Shown piece after piece: positions 47,438 to 55,132 of a DNA stretch of 64,000 bases (position 1 is its first letter; each line of letters starts with the position of its first letter). The DNA comes from Burkholderiales bacterium. GTDB taxonomy: Bacteria > Pseudomonadota > Gammaproteobacteria > Burkholderiales > Ga0077523. Below the pieces are notes generated by a model. It saw nothing but the letters and a program-made list of their open reading frames with translations, was not told where the DNA came from and searched no databases. The DNA is taken from contig JALHMS010000017.1 of NCBI GenBank assembly GCA_022843925.1, positions 58,587 to 122,586 on the forward strand, read 5' to 3'. Position numbers and translations under genes: made by a program.

Positions 47438-48118
47438 ATGGCTGAACCTTCCCGTACCACGGTGTTGCTCGTGGACGACCATGCCGTCGTCCGAGAGGGC
47501 TATCGGCGTCTGTTGGAGCGCACGCAGGACCTCCAGGTGATCGCCGAGGCCAGCACCGGCGAGGAGGCCTATCGCCTGTTCTCGGAGTGCAGACCGCGCG
47601 TCGTCGTCATGGACATCAGTCTTCCGGGTATCGGCGGGATCGAAGCCGCGCGGCGCATCCTTGCCCGCGAGCCCGAAGCCCGGGTCCTGATGTTCAGCAT
47701 GCACGAGGACGTCGTGTTCTCTTCGCGTGCGTTGCAGGCCGGTGCCCGCGGCTATGTCACCAAGTCGAGCGCCCCGGAAGTCCTGGTCGATGCGGTCCGC
47801 CTGGTGGCCGAGGGCAAGCTCTACATCAGTCACAAGATGGCGCAGGAACTGGCCGTCCAGATGATGCCCGGCGGCCAGCATCCGCTGAATGCCCTTTCGG
47901 CGCGTGAGTTCGAGGTCTTCCGCCTGCTCGTCGCGGGGCACGCGGTGGCTGAGATCGCGAAGATCCTGTCGCTCTCGTACAAGACCGTGGCGAACTACCA
48001 GTCGAGCATCCGCCAGAAGCTCGACGTGGCGACCGCCGCCCAGGTGGTCCGCATGGCCCTGTCGCACGGATTCCTGACCGGAGACATTCCCGGTTCTGAG
48101 AGCGGCCAAACCCAGTGA
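47438..48118 (+). CDS. NarL/FixJ-family response regulator 2 (orphan)
   Basis: A 226-residue regulator with the same layout as the one at 42351: acidic pair D13-D14, phospho-acceptor D59, K in YVTKSS, and LuxR helix-turn-helix LSAREFEVFRLLVAGHAVAEIAKIL.LSYKTVANY. Long blocks are identical between the two (for example FSMHEDVVFSSRALQ and MAQELAVQM). The main differences are at the N-terminus, around residues 38-55, in the recognition-helix flank (ANYQSS versus ANHQWN) and at the C-terminus. No kinase gene is adjacent, so it may answer to the kinase at 40996. It lies beyond a strong terminator and therefore needs its own promoter. Confidence 0.93.
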   Translation: MAEPSRTTVLLVDDHAVVREGYRRLLERTQDLQVIAEASTGEEAYRLFSECRPRVVVMDISLPGIGGIEAARRILAREPEARVLMFSMHEDVVFSSRALQAGARGYVTKSSAPEVLVDAVRLVAEGKLYISHKMAQELAVQMMPGGQHPLNALSAREFEVFRLLVAGHAVAEIAKILSLSYKTVANYQSSIRQKLDVATAAQVVRMALSHGFLTGDIPGSESGQTQ

Positions 48119-48299
48119 TGCAGCTCGGGAGGATCGGGAGTTTTTCCTGCCCATGACCGAGTCGATGGCACCTGTGGCGGGGATGCCCGGCCCACTACAT
48201 TACGTTCCGTAGCTTGCTTCACCGCGAAGACCCGGGGCGCCGAGTGACCGGCAGGCCTGATGCAGTACCTCCGGGTGTTCGTCACTCCTCTCTCTACCA

Positions 48300-48332
48300 G
48301 GGCCGGATCCGGAAAGATCCGGCCCTTTTTTT
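48300..48332 (+). terminator. Rho-independent terminator
   Basis: A perfect 10-bp stem (GGGCCGGATC / GATCCGGCCC, 48300-48309 and 48316-48325, 6-base loop) followed by seven T. It lies 182 bases past the response regulator stop, so it ends a long 3' UTR or a separate small transcript. Confidence 0.9.
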
Positions 48333-48361
48333 CGCGGGTGGCGATCCACGTGGTCGGTCAC

Positions 48362-48901
48362 TCACTCCTGCAGCACCGACGCGTCCGCGCCCAGAGCGCT
48401 CAGCCGCGCCCGGTAGACCGCCAGCAACTCGCGGATCTCGCCCTGCTCGCCGGCCGGGAACAGGCCGATGTGGTCGATCACCGGCCGCAACGTTGCCGTC
48501 CCTTCAGGCCACCGGTTGAGCGCCGCGAGCGAGCGCGCCAGCTCGACGCGTCGGCGACTGACGGCGATCGGATCCGTGATCCGGGCATCCGCCGCGAGGT
48601 CGAGCGATTCGGTCAGTGCCTTGGCGGCCTCCCCGAAGCGTGCCCCCCGGCGGTAGAAGACGCCGAGCTGGTAGAGCGCCTCCGACTGCTCGGCCTTGCC
48701 CATCGAAGTGCGGGCGCGATGCAGCGCCGAAAGATAGTAGGCCTCGGCATTGGTGCCGCTGCCGTCGGCCTCGGCCTGGACCGCCGCTTTCCGGTACTGC
48801 TCGAAGATCGCGTTGTCGGAGCTGCAACCCGCCACGAGCGTGGCGACGAGCATCCGGCAGGCCTGCTGCAGCAGGGCATGACGTGGCGGAACGACATTCA
48901 T
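48362..48901 (-). CDS. TPR-containing lipoprotein
   Basis: A 179-residue lipoprotein with lipobox VAGC (C26), preceded by a signal segment (residues 10-25). A GAGG ribosome-binding site lies seven bases before the ATG. The mature part has about three TPR-like helical pairs, with AEAYYLSALHRAR, SEALYQLGVFYRR and RVELARSLAALNRW. Probably a periplasmic scaffold anchored to the outer membrane. No partner is evident; its gene is divergent from the next one. Confidence 0.77.
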   Translation of the reverse strand: MNVVPPRHALLQQACRMLVATLVAGCSSDNAIFEQYRKAAVQAEADGSGTNAEAYYLSALHRARTSMGKAEQSEALYQLGVFYRRGARFGEAAKALTESLDLAADARITDPIAVSRRRVELARSLAALNRWPEGTATLRPVIDHIGLFPAGEQGEIRELLAVYRARLSALGADASVLQE

Positions 48902-49036
48902 GCGTGAACCTCGTGGATGGGGCGCCGCGATCCGGCACCGATCGACCGTGGCGAGTGTACCGACGCACACCAGATGCCGCGATGTCCTGCGACCGGGCGG
49001 GATAGAATCGACCGAGATACCCACCCGGACCCTGCC

Positions 49037-49573
49037 GTGAAGCTGGAACGCATCCGCATCGAGTTCGACATGGAGCAGGACCGTCTGCTCATGTTCATCC
49101 TGATCCACGGCGCCGCCGAGGTGCGGCTCTGGCTCACGCGGCGTTGCGTGAAGCGCTTCTGGATCGCCATGCAGAAGATGGCGGAATGGAAGCCCGAGAT
49201 CCAGCGTCAGCCCACCCCCGAAGCCCGGACGGCCGTTCTGCAGTTCGAGCACGAGAAGGCCCTGCGCGAGGTGAAGTTCTCACGCCAGGAAACCGAACCG
49301 CCCGAAGTGGCACCACGGGCCCAGCCGCTGGGACCCGAACCGCTGCTCGTCACCCGGATCCAGGCCCGCCGCGAGCCCGACGGCCGCACGCTGATCGCGC
49401 TCCTTCCGGCCGACGGGCAGGGCGCGCACCTCACCCTCAGTGAAAGCCTGTTGCATGGGCTCATGAAGCTTCTGCAGCAGGCGGTGGCGAAGGCCGAATG
49501 GGATCTCGTGCTGGAGCTGCCGCAGGTCGATCTCTCCTTTGCCGGCACGGGGGGCGCACGAACACTCAACTAG
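49037..49573 (+). CDS. Conserved-looking protein of unknown function
   Basis: A 178-residue cytoplasmic protein. The start is GTG at 49037; a possible -10 box (TAGAAT, 49003-49008) lies about 30 bases before. It opens with a beta-strand pair (LERIRIEFDMEQDRLLMFI), a basic helix (RRCVKRFWIAMQKMAEW), a polar Pro/Glu-rich middle, and a C-terminal LTLSESLLHGLMKLLQQAV helix followed by a strand. No signal peptide, membrane segment or cofactor motif. I do not recognise the family. Confidence 0.65.
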   Translation: MKLERIRIEFDMEQDRLLMFILIHGAAEVRLWLTRRCVKRFWIAMQKMAEWKPEIQRQPTPEARTAVLQFEHEKALREVKFSRQETEPPEVAPRAQPLGPEPLLVTRIQARREPDGRTLIALLPADGQGAHLTLSESLLHGLMKLLQQAVAKAEWDLVLELPQVDLSFAGTGGARTLN

Positions 49574-49679
49574 ACCGCATCCCGGTGCCGTGTCCCCCAC
49601 GGTCCGTACGTTTCGATAATGGGTGGAGGCCAGGGCGATGAGCCGCCGCCACTCCGATGGATACCCAGGAGGAAAATCC

Positions 49680-50090
49680 ATGAAGTTTGCGGAAGCCAGC
49701 CTGAACACGCCGTGGCGCGTGCTGATCGCCACCCTCGCGGTTCTCTGTACCGTGTTCTTCTCGGGGGCGCTCCGGGCGGACGATGCTGCGGGGGATCTCG
49801 CCGTGCCGGTGGACGATCCCGCCGCGGTGGCATTGGGCAAGGAGAAGTACAGCGCGAAGTGCGGAGGCTTCTGCCATGGCAGTGGTGGCAAGGGCGCACG
49901 TGCACCCTGCATCGTCTGCGGACGCTACAAGCGCGGCGGAACGAACGCCGAACTGGTGAAGAACATCGCCGACGGCATCCCGGGGACGCCGATGGGCGCC
50001 TTCGGAGAGGTCTATTCGCGCGACGAGATCATCGCGCTGGTGGCCTACCTGCGGTCCGAGCAGAAGCGGCGGGAGGCGGAACAGCAGTAG
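49680..50090 (+). CDS. Periplasmic c-type cytochrome with CX3CH heme site
   Basis: A 136-residue protein starting at the ATG at 49680, preceded by AGGAGG seven bases away. A signal peptide (about 12-33, GALRADD) precedes a small class I cytochrome domain. The heme motif is C61-G-G-F-C65-H66, with three residues between the cysteines instead of two. A second pair, C77-xx-C80, follows. M105 in GTPMGAF is the likely sixth ligand. It resembles four-cysteine cytochromes that I recall from methylotrophy-related loci, but no dehydrogenase gene is adjacent. Its transcript runs into the repeat array. Confidence 0.8.
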   Translation: MKFAEASLNTPWRVLIATLAVLCTVFFSGALRADDAAGDLAVPVDDPAAVALGKEKYSAKCGGFCHGSGGKGARAPCIVCGRYKRGGTNAELVKNIADGIPGTPMGAFGEVYSRDEIIALVAYLRSEQKRREAEQQ

Positions 50091-50124
50091 CGGTCTCGCG
50101 TACGTGACGTCGATCGCTGGTGTT

Positions 50125-51253
50125 CGTGGGTCGAGCACTAGCTCGACGCTGCGATGGCTTGGGAGCAGAGGCGAATCCAGGAACGCAGGCGTCGAGCGAA
50201 GCTCGACCCACGGGGGTGGTTCTCAGCGTCGAGGCATCCAGTCGCGAGGGCTCTTCGTGGGTCGAGCACTGCTCGACGCGGCGATGGCTTGGGAGCAGAG
50301 GCGAATCCAGGAACGCAGGCGTCGAGCGAAGCTCGACCCACGGGGGTGGTTCTCAGCGTCGAGGCATCCAGTCGCGAGGGCTCTTCGTGGGTCGAGCACT
50401 GCTCGACGCGGCGATGGCTTGGGCACTTCGGCGAATCCAGGAACGCGGGCGTCGGGCGAAGCCCGACCCACGGAGGGTGTTCTCAGCCCCGAGGCATCCA
50501 GTGGCGAGCGCCCTTCGTGGGTCGAGCAACAGCTCGACGCGGCGATGGCTTGGGCACAGCAGCGAATCCAGGAACGCGGGCGTCGAGCGGAGCTTGAGCC
50601 ACGGGGGGTGTTCTCAGCCCCGAGGCATCCAGTGGCAAGGGCCCTTCGTGGGTCGAGCACTGCTCGACGCTGCGATGGTTTGGGCACAGCAGCGAATCCA
50701 GGAACGCAGGCGTCGGGCGGAGCCCGACCCACGGGGGTTGTTCTCAGCCCCGAGGCATCCAGTGGCAAGGGCCCTTCGTGGGTCGAGCATCGCTCGACGC
50801 TGCGATGGCTTGGGCACAGCAGCGAATCCAGGAACGCAGGCGTCGGGCGGAGCCCGACCCCCGGGGGGTGTTCTCAGCCCCGAGGCATCCAGTGGCAAGG
50901 GCCCTTCGTGGGTCGAGCATCGCTCGACGCTGCGATGGCTTGGGCACAGCAGCGAATCCAGGAACGCGGGCGTCGGGCGGAGCCCGACCCACGGAGGGTG
51001 TTCTCAGCCCCGAGGCATCCAGTGGCGAGCGCCCTTCGTGGGTCGAGCAACAGCTCGACGCGGCGATGGCTTGGGCACAGCAGCGAATCCAGGAACGCGG
51101 GCGTCGAGCGGAGCTCGACCCACGGGGGTGATTGTCAGCATCGAGGCATCCAGTCGCGAGGCCCCTTCGTGGGTCGAGCATCGCTCGACGCTGCGATGGC
51201 TGGGGCGTAGCAGTGAATTCAGGAACGCGGGCGTCGAGCGGAGCTCGACCCAC
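50125..51253. repeat. Tandem array of nine 130-131-bp REP-like palindromic units
   Basis: Units begin CGTGGGTCGAGCA at 50125, 50256, 50386, 50516, 50647, 50777, 50907, 51037 and 51168; the ninth stops after its second hairpin at 51253. Each unit has hairpin A (arms GTCGAGC / GCTCGAC, loop of 3-4 bases), about 42 bases of conserved spacer (GCGATGGCTTGGG...), then hairpin B (GTCGAGC or GTCGGGC with loop GAA or GGA and the matching arm). A CCCAC follows, complementary to the unit's opening GTGGG. A linker of about 42 bases follows (TCTCAGC..CGAGGCATCCAGT). Period 130 is not a multiple of three, so it is not coding. It lies between two convergent genes. Confidence 0.95.
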
Positions 51254-51266
51254 ATCGCCGACGAAA

Positions 51267-52499
51267 TCACATCCGCTCGTCGATCCACTCCACCCAGTGC
51301 CTCACCGGCTGCTTCATGCCGGTCTGGATGTGCGTGAGGCACCCGATATTCGCCGTCGCGACGCCCTCGGGCCCACCGGAGGTCAGCGCCTGCACCTTGT
51401 TCGCGAGCAGTTGCTGCGACAACTCGGGTTGCAGCAGCGAATACGTGCCCGCGGAGCCGCAGCATAGGTGTCCATCCGGCACCGGCGTGAGGTCGTACCC
51501 CGCAGCGGTCAGCAGTGCTTCAGCCTTGCCGCGGATCTGCTGCCCGTGCTGGAGCGAGCAGGGCGAATGGAATGCGAGTTTGCGCCGCGGCTTGCCCGCC
51601 ACCGCCTTTTCGAGCATTGCGACGAGCTTGTCGCTCTCTGCAGCAAGCACCTCGGTGAGGTCGCGCGTGGCCTTCGAGATGCGCTCGGCGCGTGGGGCGT
51701 ACGTCGCGTCGTGCGCGAGATGGTGGCCGTACTCCTTCACCGTCGAGCCGCACCCGCTCGCCGTCATCACGATCGTCTCGGCGCCGCCGTCCAGCAGCGG
51801 CAGCCACGCGTCGATGTTCCGGCGCATGTGGTCGCGGCCGTCGTCCTGGTAGTTCATGTGGAAGGCGACCGCCCCGCAGCAACCGGCCTGGGGCGCCTTC
51901 ACGAGCGAGATGCCGATCCGGTCGAGCACGCGGGCCGTGGCCGCATTGATGTTCGGCGAGAGGGACGGCTGCACGCAGCCTTCGAGCACCACCATCCGAC
52001 GGGCGTTCGTCGGGGCGGGCCAGGCATCGGCGCGCTGCGCTGCCGGGATCTTCTTCCGCAGCGCCTCGGGTAGCAGGCCACCGAAGGCCCGGCCCGCCGC
52101 GAGTGCCGGCGAGAAAAGGCTCGGGGACGACAGCACCGTGGACATCGCCTTGCGCTTCACGCCTTCCATCGCCGGGCGACCGACCTGGTCGTCGACGACC
52201 TTGCGGCCGATGTCCACCAGCTTCCCGTACTCGACGCCCGACGGGCACGTGGTCTCGCACGACCGACAGGTCAGGCAGCGGTCGAGATGCAGTTGCGTGG
52301 ACTCCGTGGCGGGCGAGCCTTCGAGCACCTGCTTGATGAGGTAGATGCGGCCGCGCGGGCCGTCGAGTTCGTCGCCCAGCAACTGATACGTGGGGCAGGT
52401 GGCGGTGCAGAAGCCGCAGTGCACGCAGCGGCGCAGGATGGCCTCGGCCTCCTGGCCCTCGGGCGTGTCCTTGATGAAATCGGCGAGGTGGGTTTCCAT
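51267..52499 (-). CDS. glcF: Glycolate oxidase iron-sulfur subunit
   Basis: A 410-residue protein with two [4Fe-4S] motifs, C25-C28-C31-C35 (CVHCGFCTATCP) and C75-C78-C81-C85 (CLTCRSCETTCP). Two CCG domains follow: QAGCCGAVAFH near 205 and HLCCGSAGTYS near 345. It passes electrons from the flavoprotein subunits to the respiratory chain during oxidation of glycolate to glyoxylate. Last gene of the operon; its stop is 14 bases from the end of the repeat array. Confidence 0.96.
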   Translation of the reverse strand: METHLADFIKDTPEGQEAEAILRRCVHCGFCTATCPTYQLLGDELDGPRGRIYLIKQVLEGSPATESTQLHLDRCLTCRSCETTCPSGVEYGKLVDIGRKVVDDQVGRPAMEGVKRKAMSTVLSSPSLFSPALAAGRAFGGLLPEALRKKIPAAQRADAWPAPTNARRMVVLEGCVQPSLSPNINAATARVLDRIGISLVKAPQAGCCGAVAFHMNYQDDGRDHMRRNIDAWLPLLDGGAETIVMTASGCGSTVKEYGHHLAHDATYAPRAERISKATRDLTEVLAAESDKLVAMLEKAVAGKPRRKLAFHSPCSLQHGQQIRGKAEALLTAAGYDLTPVPDGHLCCGSAGTYSLLQPELSQQLLANKVQALTSGGPEGVATANIGCLTHIQTGMKQPVRHWVEWIDERM

Positions 52500-52560
52500 G
52501 ATGTCCAGGCAGGGGACGCGCAGCGAGGGGCGCGCCCCGGTGTCGTTGGGGGAGGGGCGG

Positions 52561-53604
52561 TCAGAACGCCGGGTGCATGCGGCCGGGACCGAAGACCCCG
52601 GCCGGGTCGAGCGCCTGCTTCAGCCGCTGATGCAGCGCGAGGACGCCGGGGGCAAGCTTCTGGATGCCCGCACTGCGGTCGCCACCGCGGTAGAGCGTCG
52701 CGTGGCCGCCGGCTGCCTGGGCCGCGGCATGGACCCGCTCTGCCGGAAGCGTCGCCGCCACCCAGCGCAGACTGCCGTTCCATTCGATGGCCTGCAGGCC
52801 GAGCCCGAGCACCGGCGCAGTCGAGCGGATCGACAGCCGCCATAGCGTTGCGGGTTCCGCGAAGAACGGATGCGTCTGGTCCCGCACTGCAGTCCAGAAG
52901 GCCGCGTCGTCGGCCATCACCTCGCCACCCATGCGTGTCTTCGCAGCGCTGACGGCGGCGCCCGCACCGGAGAGCCGCACCGCCAGCTTCCCGTCCACAT
53001 GGAACGCGGCCGACAGCGGCAGCGGTTGCCCCGCCCAGCGGTTCAGCGCTTCGATCGCTGCGGACTCGTCCATGGCGAACGCGAGGGTCGTCTCGACCTC
53101 GGGCTTCGGCAGCACCTTCAGCGAAACCTCGGTGACGAGCGCGAGCGTTCCGAACGAACCGGCGACGAAGCGCGAGAGGTCGTACCCCGCAACGTTCTTC
53201 ATCACCTGCCCGCCGAACGAGAGATCGCGGCCCGCGCTGTCGAGCACGCGCACGCCCAGCACATAGTCGCGGGCGGATCCGGTCGCCGCGCGGCGCGGTC
53301 CGGAGAAGCCCGATGCGACCACGCCGCCGATCGTGGACCCGGCCCCGAGCCGCGGCGGTTCGAACGCGAGCATCTGGCCGCCTTCGGCCAGCGCGGACTC
53401 GACCTCCGCGAGCGGTGTCCCGCTACGCACGGTCATCACGAGTTCCGAGGGCTCGTAGTCGACGATGCCGCGATGCCCGCGCGTGTCGAGGATGTCGCCA
53501 TGGAGGCTCACGCCGTAGAAATCCTTCGTGCCGCCACCGCGGATGCGCAGCGGTCGTCCGGCCGAGGTGGCGGCGCGGATGGTGTCTCTGAACTGTTCGA
53601 TCAT
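52561..53604 (-). CDS. glcE: Glycolate oxidase FAD-binding subunit
   Basis: A 347-residue, shorter FAD-binding (VAO/PCMH-type) subunit. RIRGGGTKDFYG near residue 20, LGAGSTIGGVVASGFSGPRR near 86-105 and GYDLSRFVAGSFGTLALVTEVSLKV form the flavin domain. The C-terminus FGPGRMHP is typical. It assembles with GlcD and GlcF into the membrane-associated glycolate dehydrogenase. Gaps of 35 bases (to glcD) and 61 bases (to glcF) indicate one operon. Confidence 0.94.
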   Translation of the reverse strand: MIEQFRDTIRAATSAGRPLRIRGGGTKDFYGVSLHGDILDTRGHRGIVDYEPSELVMTVRSGTPLAEVESALAEGGQMLAFEPPRLGAGSTIGGVVASGFSGPRRAATGSARDYVLGVRVLDSAGRDLSFGGQVMKNVAGYDLSRFVAGSFGTLALVTEVSLKVLPKPEVETTLAFAMDESAAIEALNRWAGQPLPLSAAFHVDGKLAVRLSGAGAAVSAAKTRMGGEVMADDAAFWTAVRDQTHPFFAEPATLWRLSIRSTAPVLGLGLQAIEWNGSLRWVAATLPAERVHAAAQAAGGHATLYRGGDRSAGIQKLAPGVLALHQRLKQALDPAGVFGPGRMHPAF

Positions 53605-53639
53605 GAAGTGCCGAGGATGCGTGCGGTGTCGGGGCGGGC

Positions 53640-55130
53640 TCAGAAGCGCGGCAGATCGGGGAACGCTTCCTTCCCGCGGGCCACGTGCATCTGACCGTAC
53701 TCGGCGCAGCGGTGCAGCGTGGGCACGGCCTTGCCGGGGTTCAGCAGCCCGTGCGTGTCGAAGGCGGCCTTCACCGAGTGGAAGGTCTCCAGTGCGTCGG
53801 GCGTGAACTGGTCGCACATCTCGCCGATCTTCTCGACGCCCACGCCGTGCTCGCCGGTGATGGTGCCGCCCGCCTCGATGCACAGCTTCAGGATGCGCGA
53901 TCCGAACTTCGCGGCGTGCTCGGCCTGGCCGGGCACGTTGGCGTCGAACATGATGAGCGGGTGCAGGTTGCCGTCACCGGCGTGGAACACGTTGGGGCAG
54001 CCGAGTCCGAACTCCTCGGAGAGCTGCGCGATGCCCTTCAGCACCTCGGCAAGCTTCCGCTTCGGGATCGTCCCGTCCATGCAGTAGTAGTCGGGCATGA
54101 GGCGGCCCACCGCGGGGAACGCCGCCTTGCGGCCGGACCAGAATCGCAGGCGTTCGGCTTCGTCCTTCGACAGGCGGATCTGCGTCGCGCCGCTCGCGCG
54201 CATGACGGCTTCCATGCGCTCGATCTCCGCGGCGACCTCTTCCGGCGTGCCGTCGGATTCGCACAGCAGGATCGCTTCGGCATCGAGCGGATAGCCCGCG
54301 TGCACGAACTGCTCGACCGCGCGGGTCGCGAGCTTGTCCATCATCTCGAGACCGGCCGGGATGATCCCGGCGCCGATGATGTTTGCCACGGCGTTGCCAG
54401 CCTTTTCGAGGGAGTCAAACGCCGCGAGGACCACGCGCGCCAGTTGCGGCTTCGGCAGCAGCTTGACGGTGATCTCGGTGACGACACCGAGCAGACCCTC
54501 GGAGCCCGTCATCAGCGCCATCAGGTCGTAGCCTGCGGCGTCGAGGCCTTCGCCGCCGAGTTCCAGGATCTCGCCGTCGATCGTCACGACGCGCAGCTTC
54601 AGGATGTTGTGCACCGTGAGGCCGTACTTCAGGCAGTGCACGCCGCCGGAGTTCTCGGCGATGTTGCCGCCGATGGAACACGCGATCTGGCTCGAAGGAT
54701 CCGGCGCGTAGTACAGCCCCAGGGGTGCCGCGGCCTCCGAGATCGCGAGGTTGCGCACGCCGGGCTGCACGCGTGCGGTCCGCGCCAGCGGGTCGATGTG
54801 CAGGATGCGCTTCATCTTCGAGAGGCCGAGCGTCACACCGAGCGGATTCGGCAGTGCCCCGCCCGACAAACCGGTGCCGGCACCGCGCGCCACCACCGGA
54901 ACCCGCATCTCGTGGCATACCTTCAGCACTGCGGCGACCTGCGCCTCGTCCTCGGGCAGCGCCACGGCGAGCGGCACTTCGCGGAAGGCCGAGAGCCCGT
55001 CGCACTCGTACGGCTTGGTCTCCTCCGGGAGCGCGAGCAGCGACGGGGACGGCAGCACGGCGCGCAGACGCGAGATGAGCGCGTGGCTGTCCACGGCGGG
55101 AATGGCGGAGATGGCTTCTGGCTTGCCCAT
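53640..55130 (-). CDS. glcD: Glycolate oxidase FAD subunit (catalytic)
   Basis: A 496-residue FAD-linked oxidase. The flavin-binding PVVARGAGTGLSGGA is at about 78-92, CSIGGNIAENSGG near 150, GSEGLLGVVTEITVKLLPKP near 210. The C-terminal oxidase domain has NVFHAGDGNLHP near 380 and GGTITGEHGVGVEK near 425. It oxidises glycolate (and often D-lactate) to glyoxylate. Begins two bases after the glycerate kinase stop, so the two are tightly coupled. Confidence 0.96.
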   Translation of the reverse strand: MGKPEAISAIPAVDSHALISRLRAVLPSPSLLALPEETKPYECDGLSAFREVPLAVALPEDEAQVAAVLKVCHEMRVPVVARGAGTGLSGGALPNPLGVTLGLSKMKRILHIDPLARTARVQPGVRNLAISEAAAPLGLYYAPDPSSQIACSIGGNIAENSGGVHCLKYGLTVHNILKLRVVTIDGEILELGGEGLDAAGYDLMALMTGSEGLLGVVTEITVKLLPKPQLARVVLAAFDSLEKAGNAVANIIGAGIIPAGLEMMDKLATRAVEQFVHAGYPLDAEAILLCESDGTPEEVAAEIERMEAVMRASGATQIRLSKDEAERLRFWSGRKAAFPAVGRLMPDYYCMDGTIPKRKLAEVLKGIAQLSEEFGLGCPNVFHAGDGNLHPLIMFDANVPGQAEHAAKFGSRILKLCIEAGGTITGEHGVGVEKIGEMCDQFTPDALETFHSVKAAFDTHGLLNPGKAVPTLHRCAEYGQMHVARGKEAFPDLPRF

Positions 55131-55132
55131 GG

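Noticed and set aside
50125..51253. CRISPR array
   Set aside because: Units are about 130 bp with near-identical spacer sequence; CRISPR needs short repeats with unique spacers. No cas genes are present.
50104..51337. Several open frames of 100 to 405 codons on both strands across the repeat array
   Set aside because: They run through tandem 130-131-bp palindromic units whose period is not a multiple of three, so the same DNA is read in all frames. They have no ribosome-binding site or family resemblance. Openness is a by-product of high G+C content.
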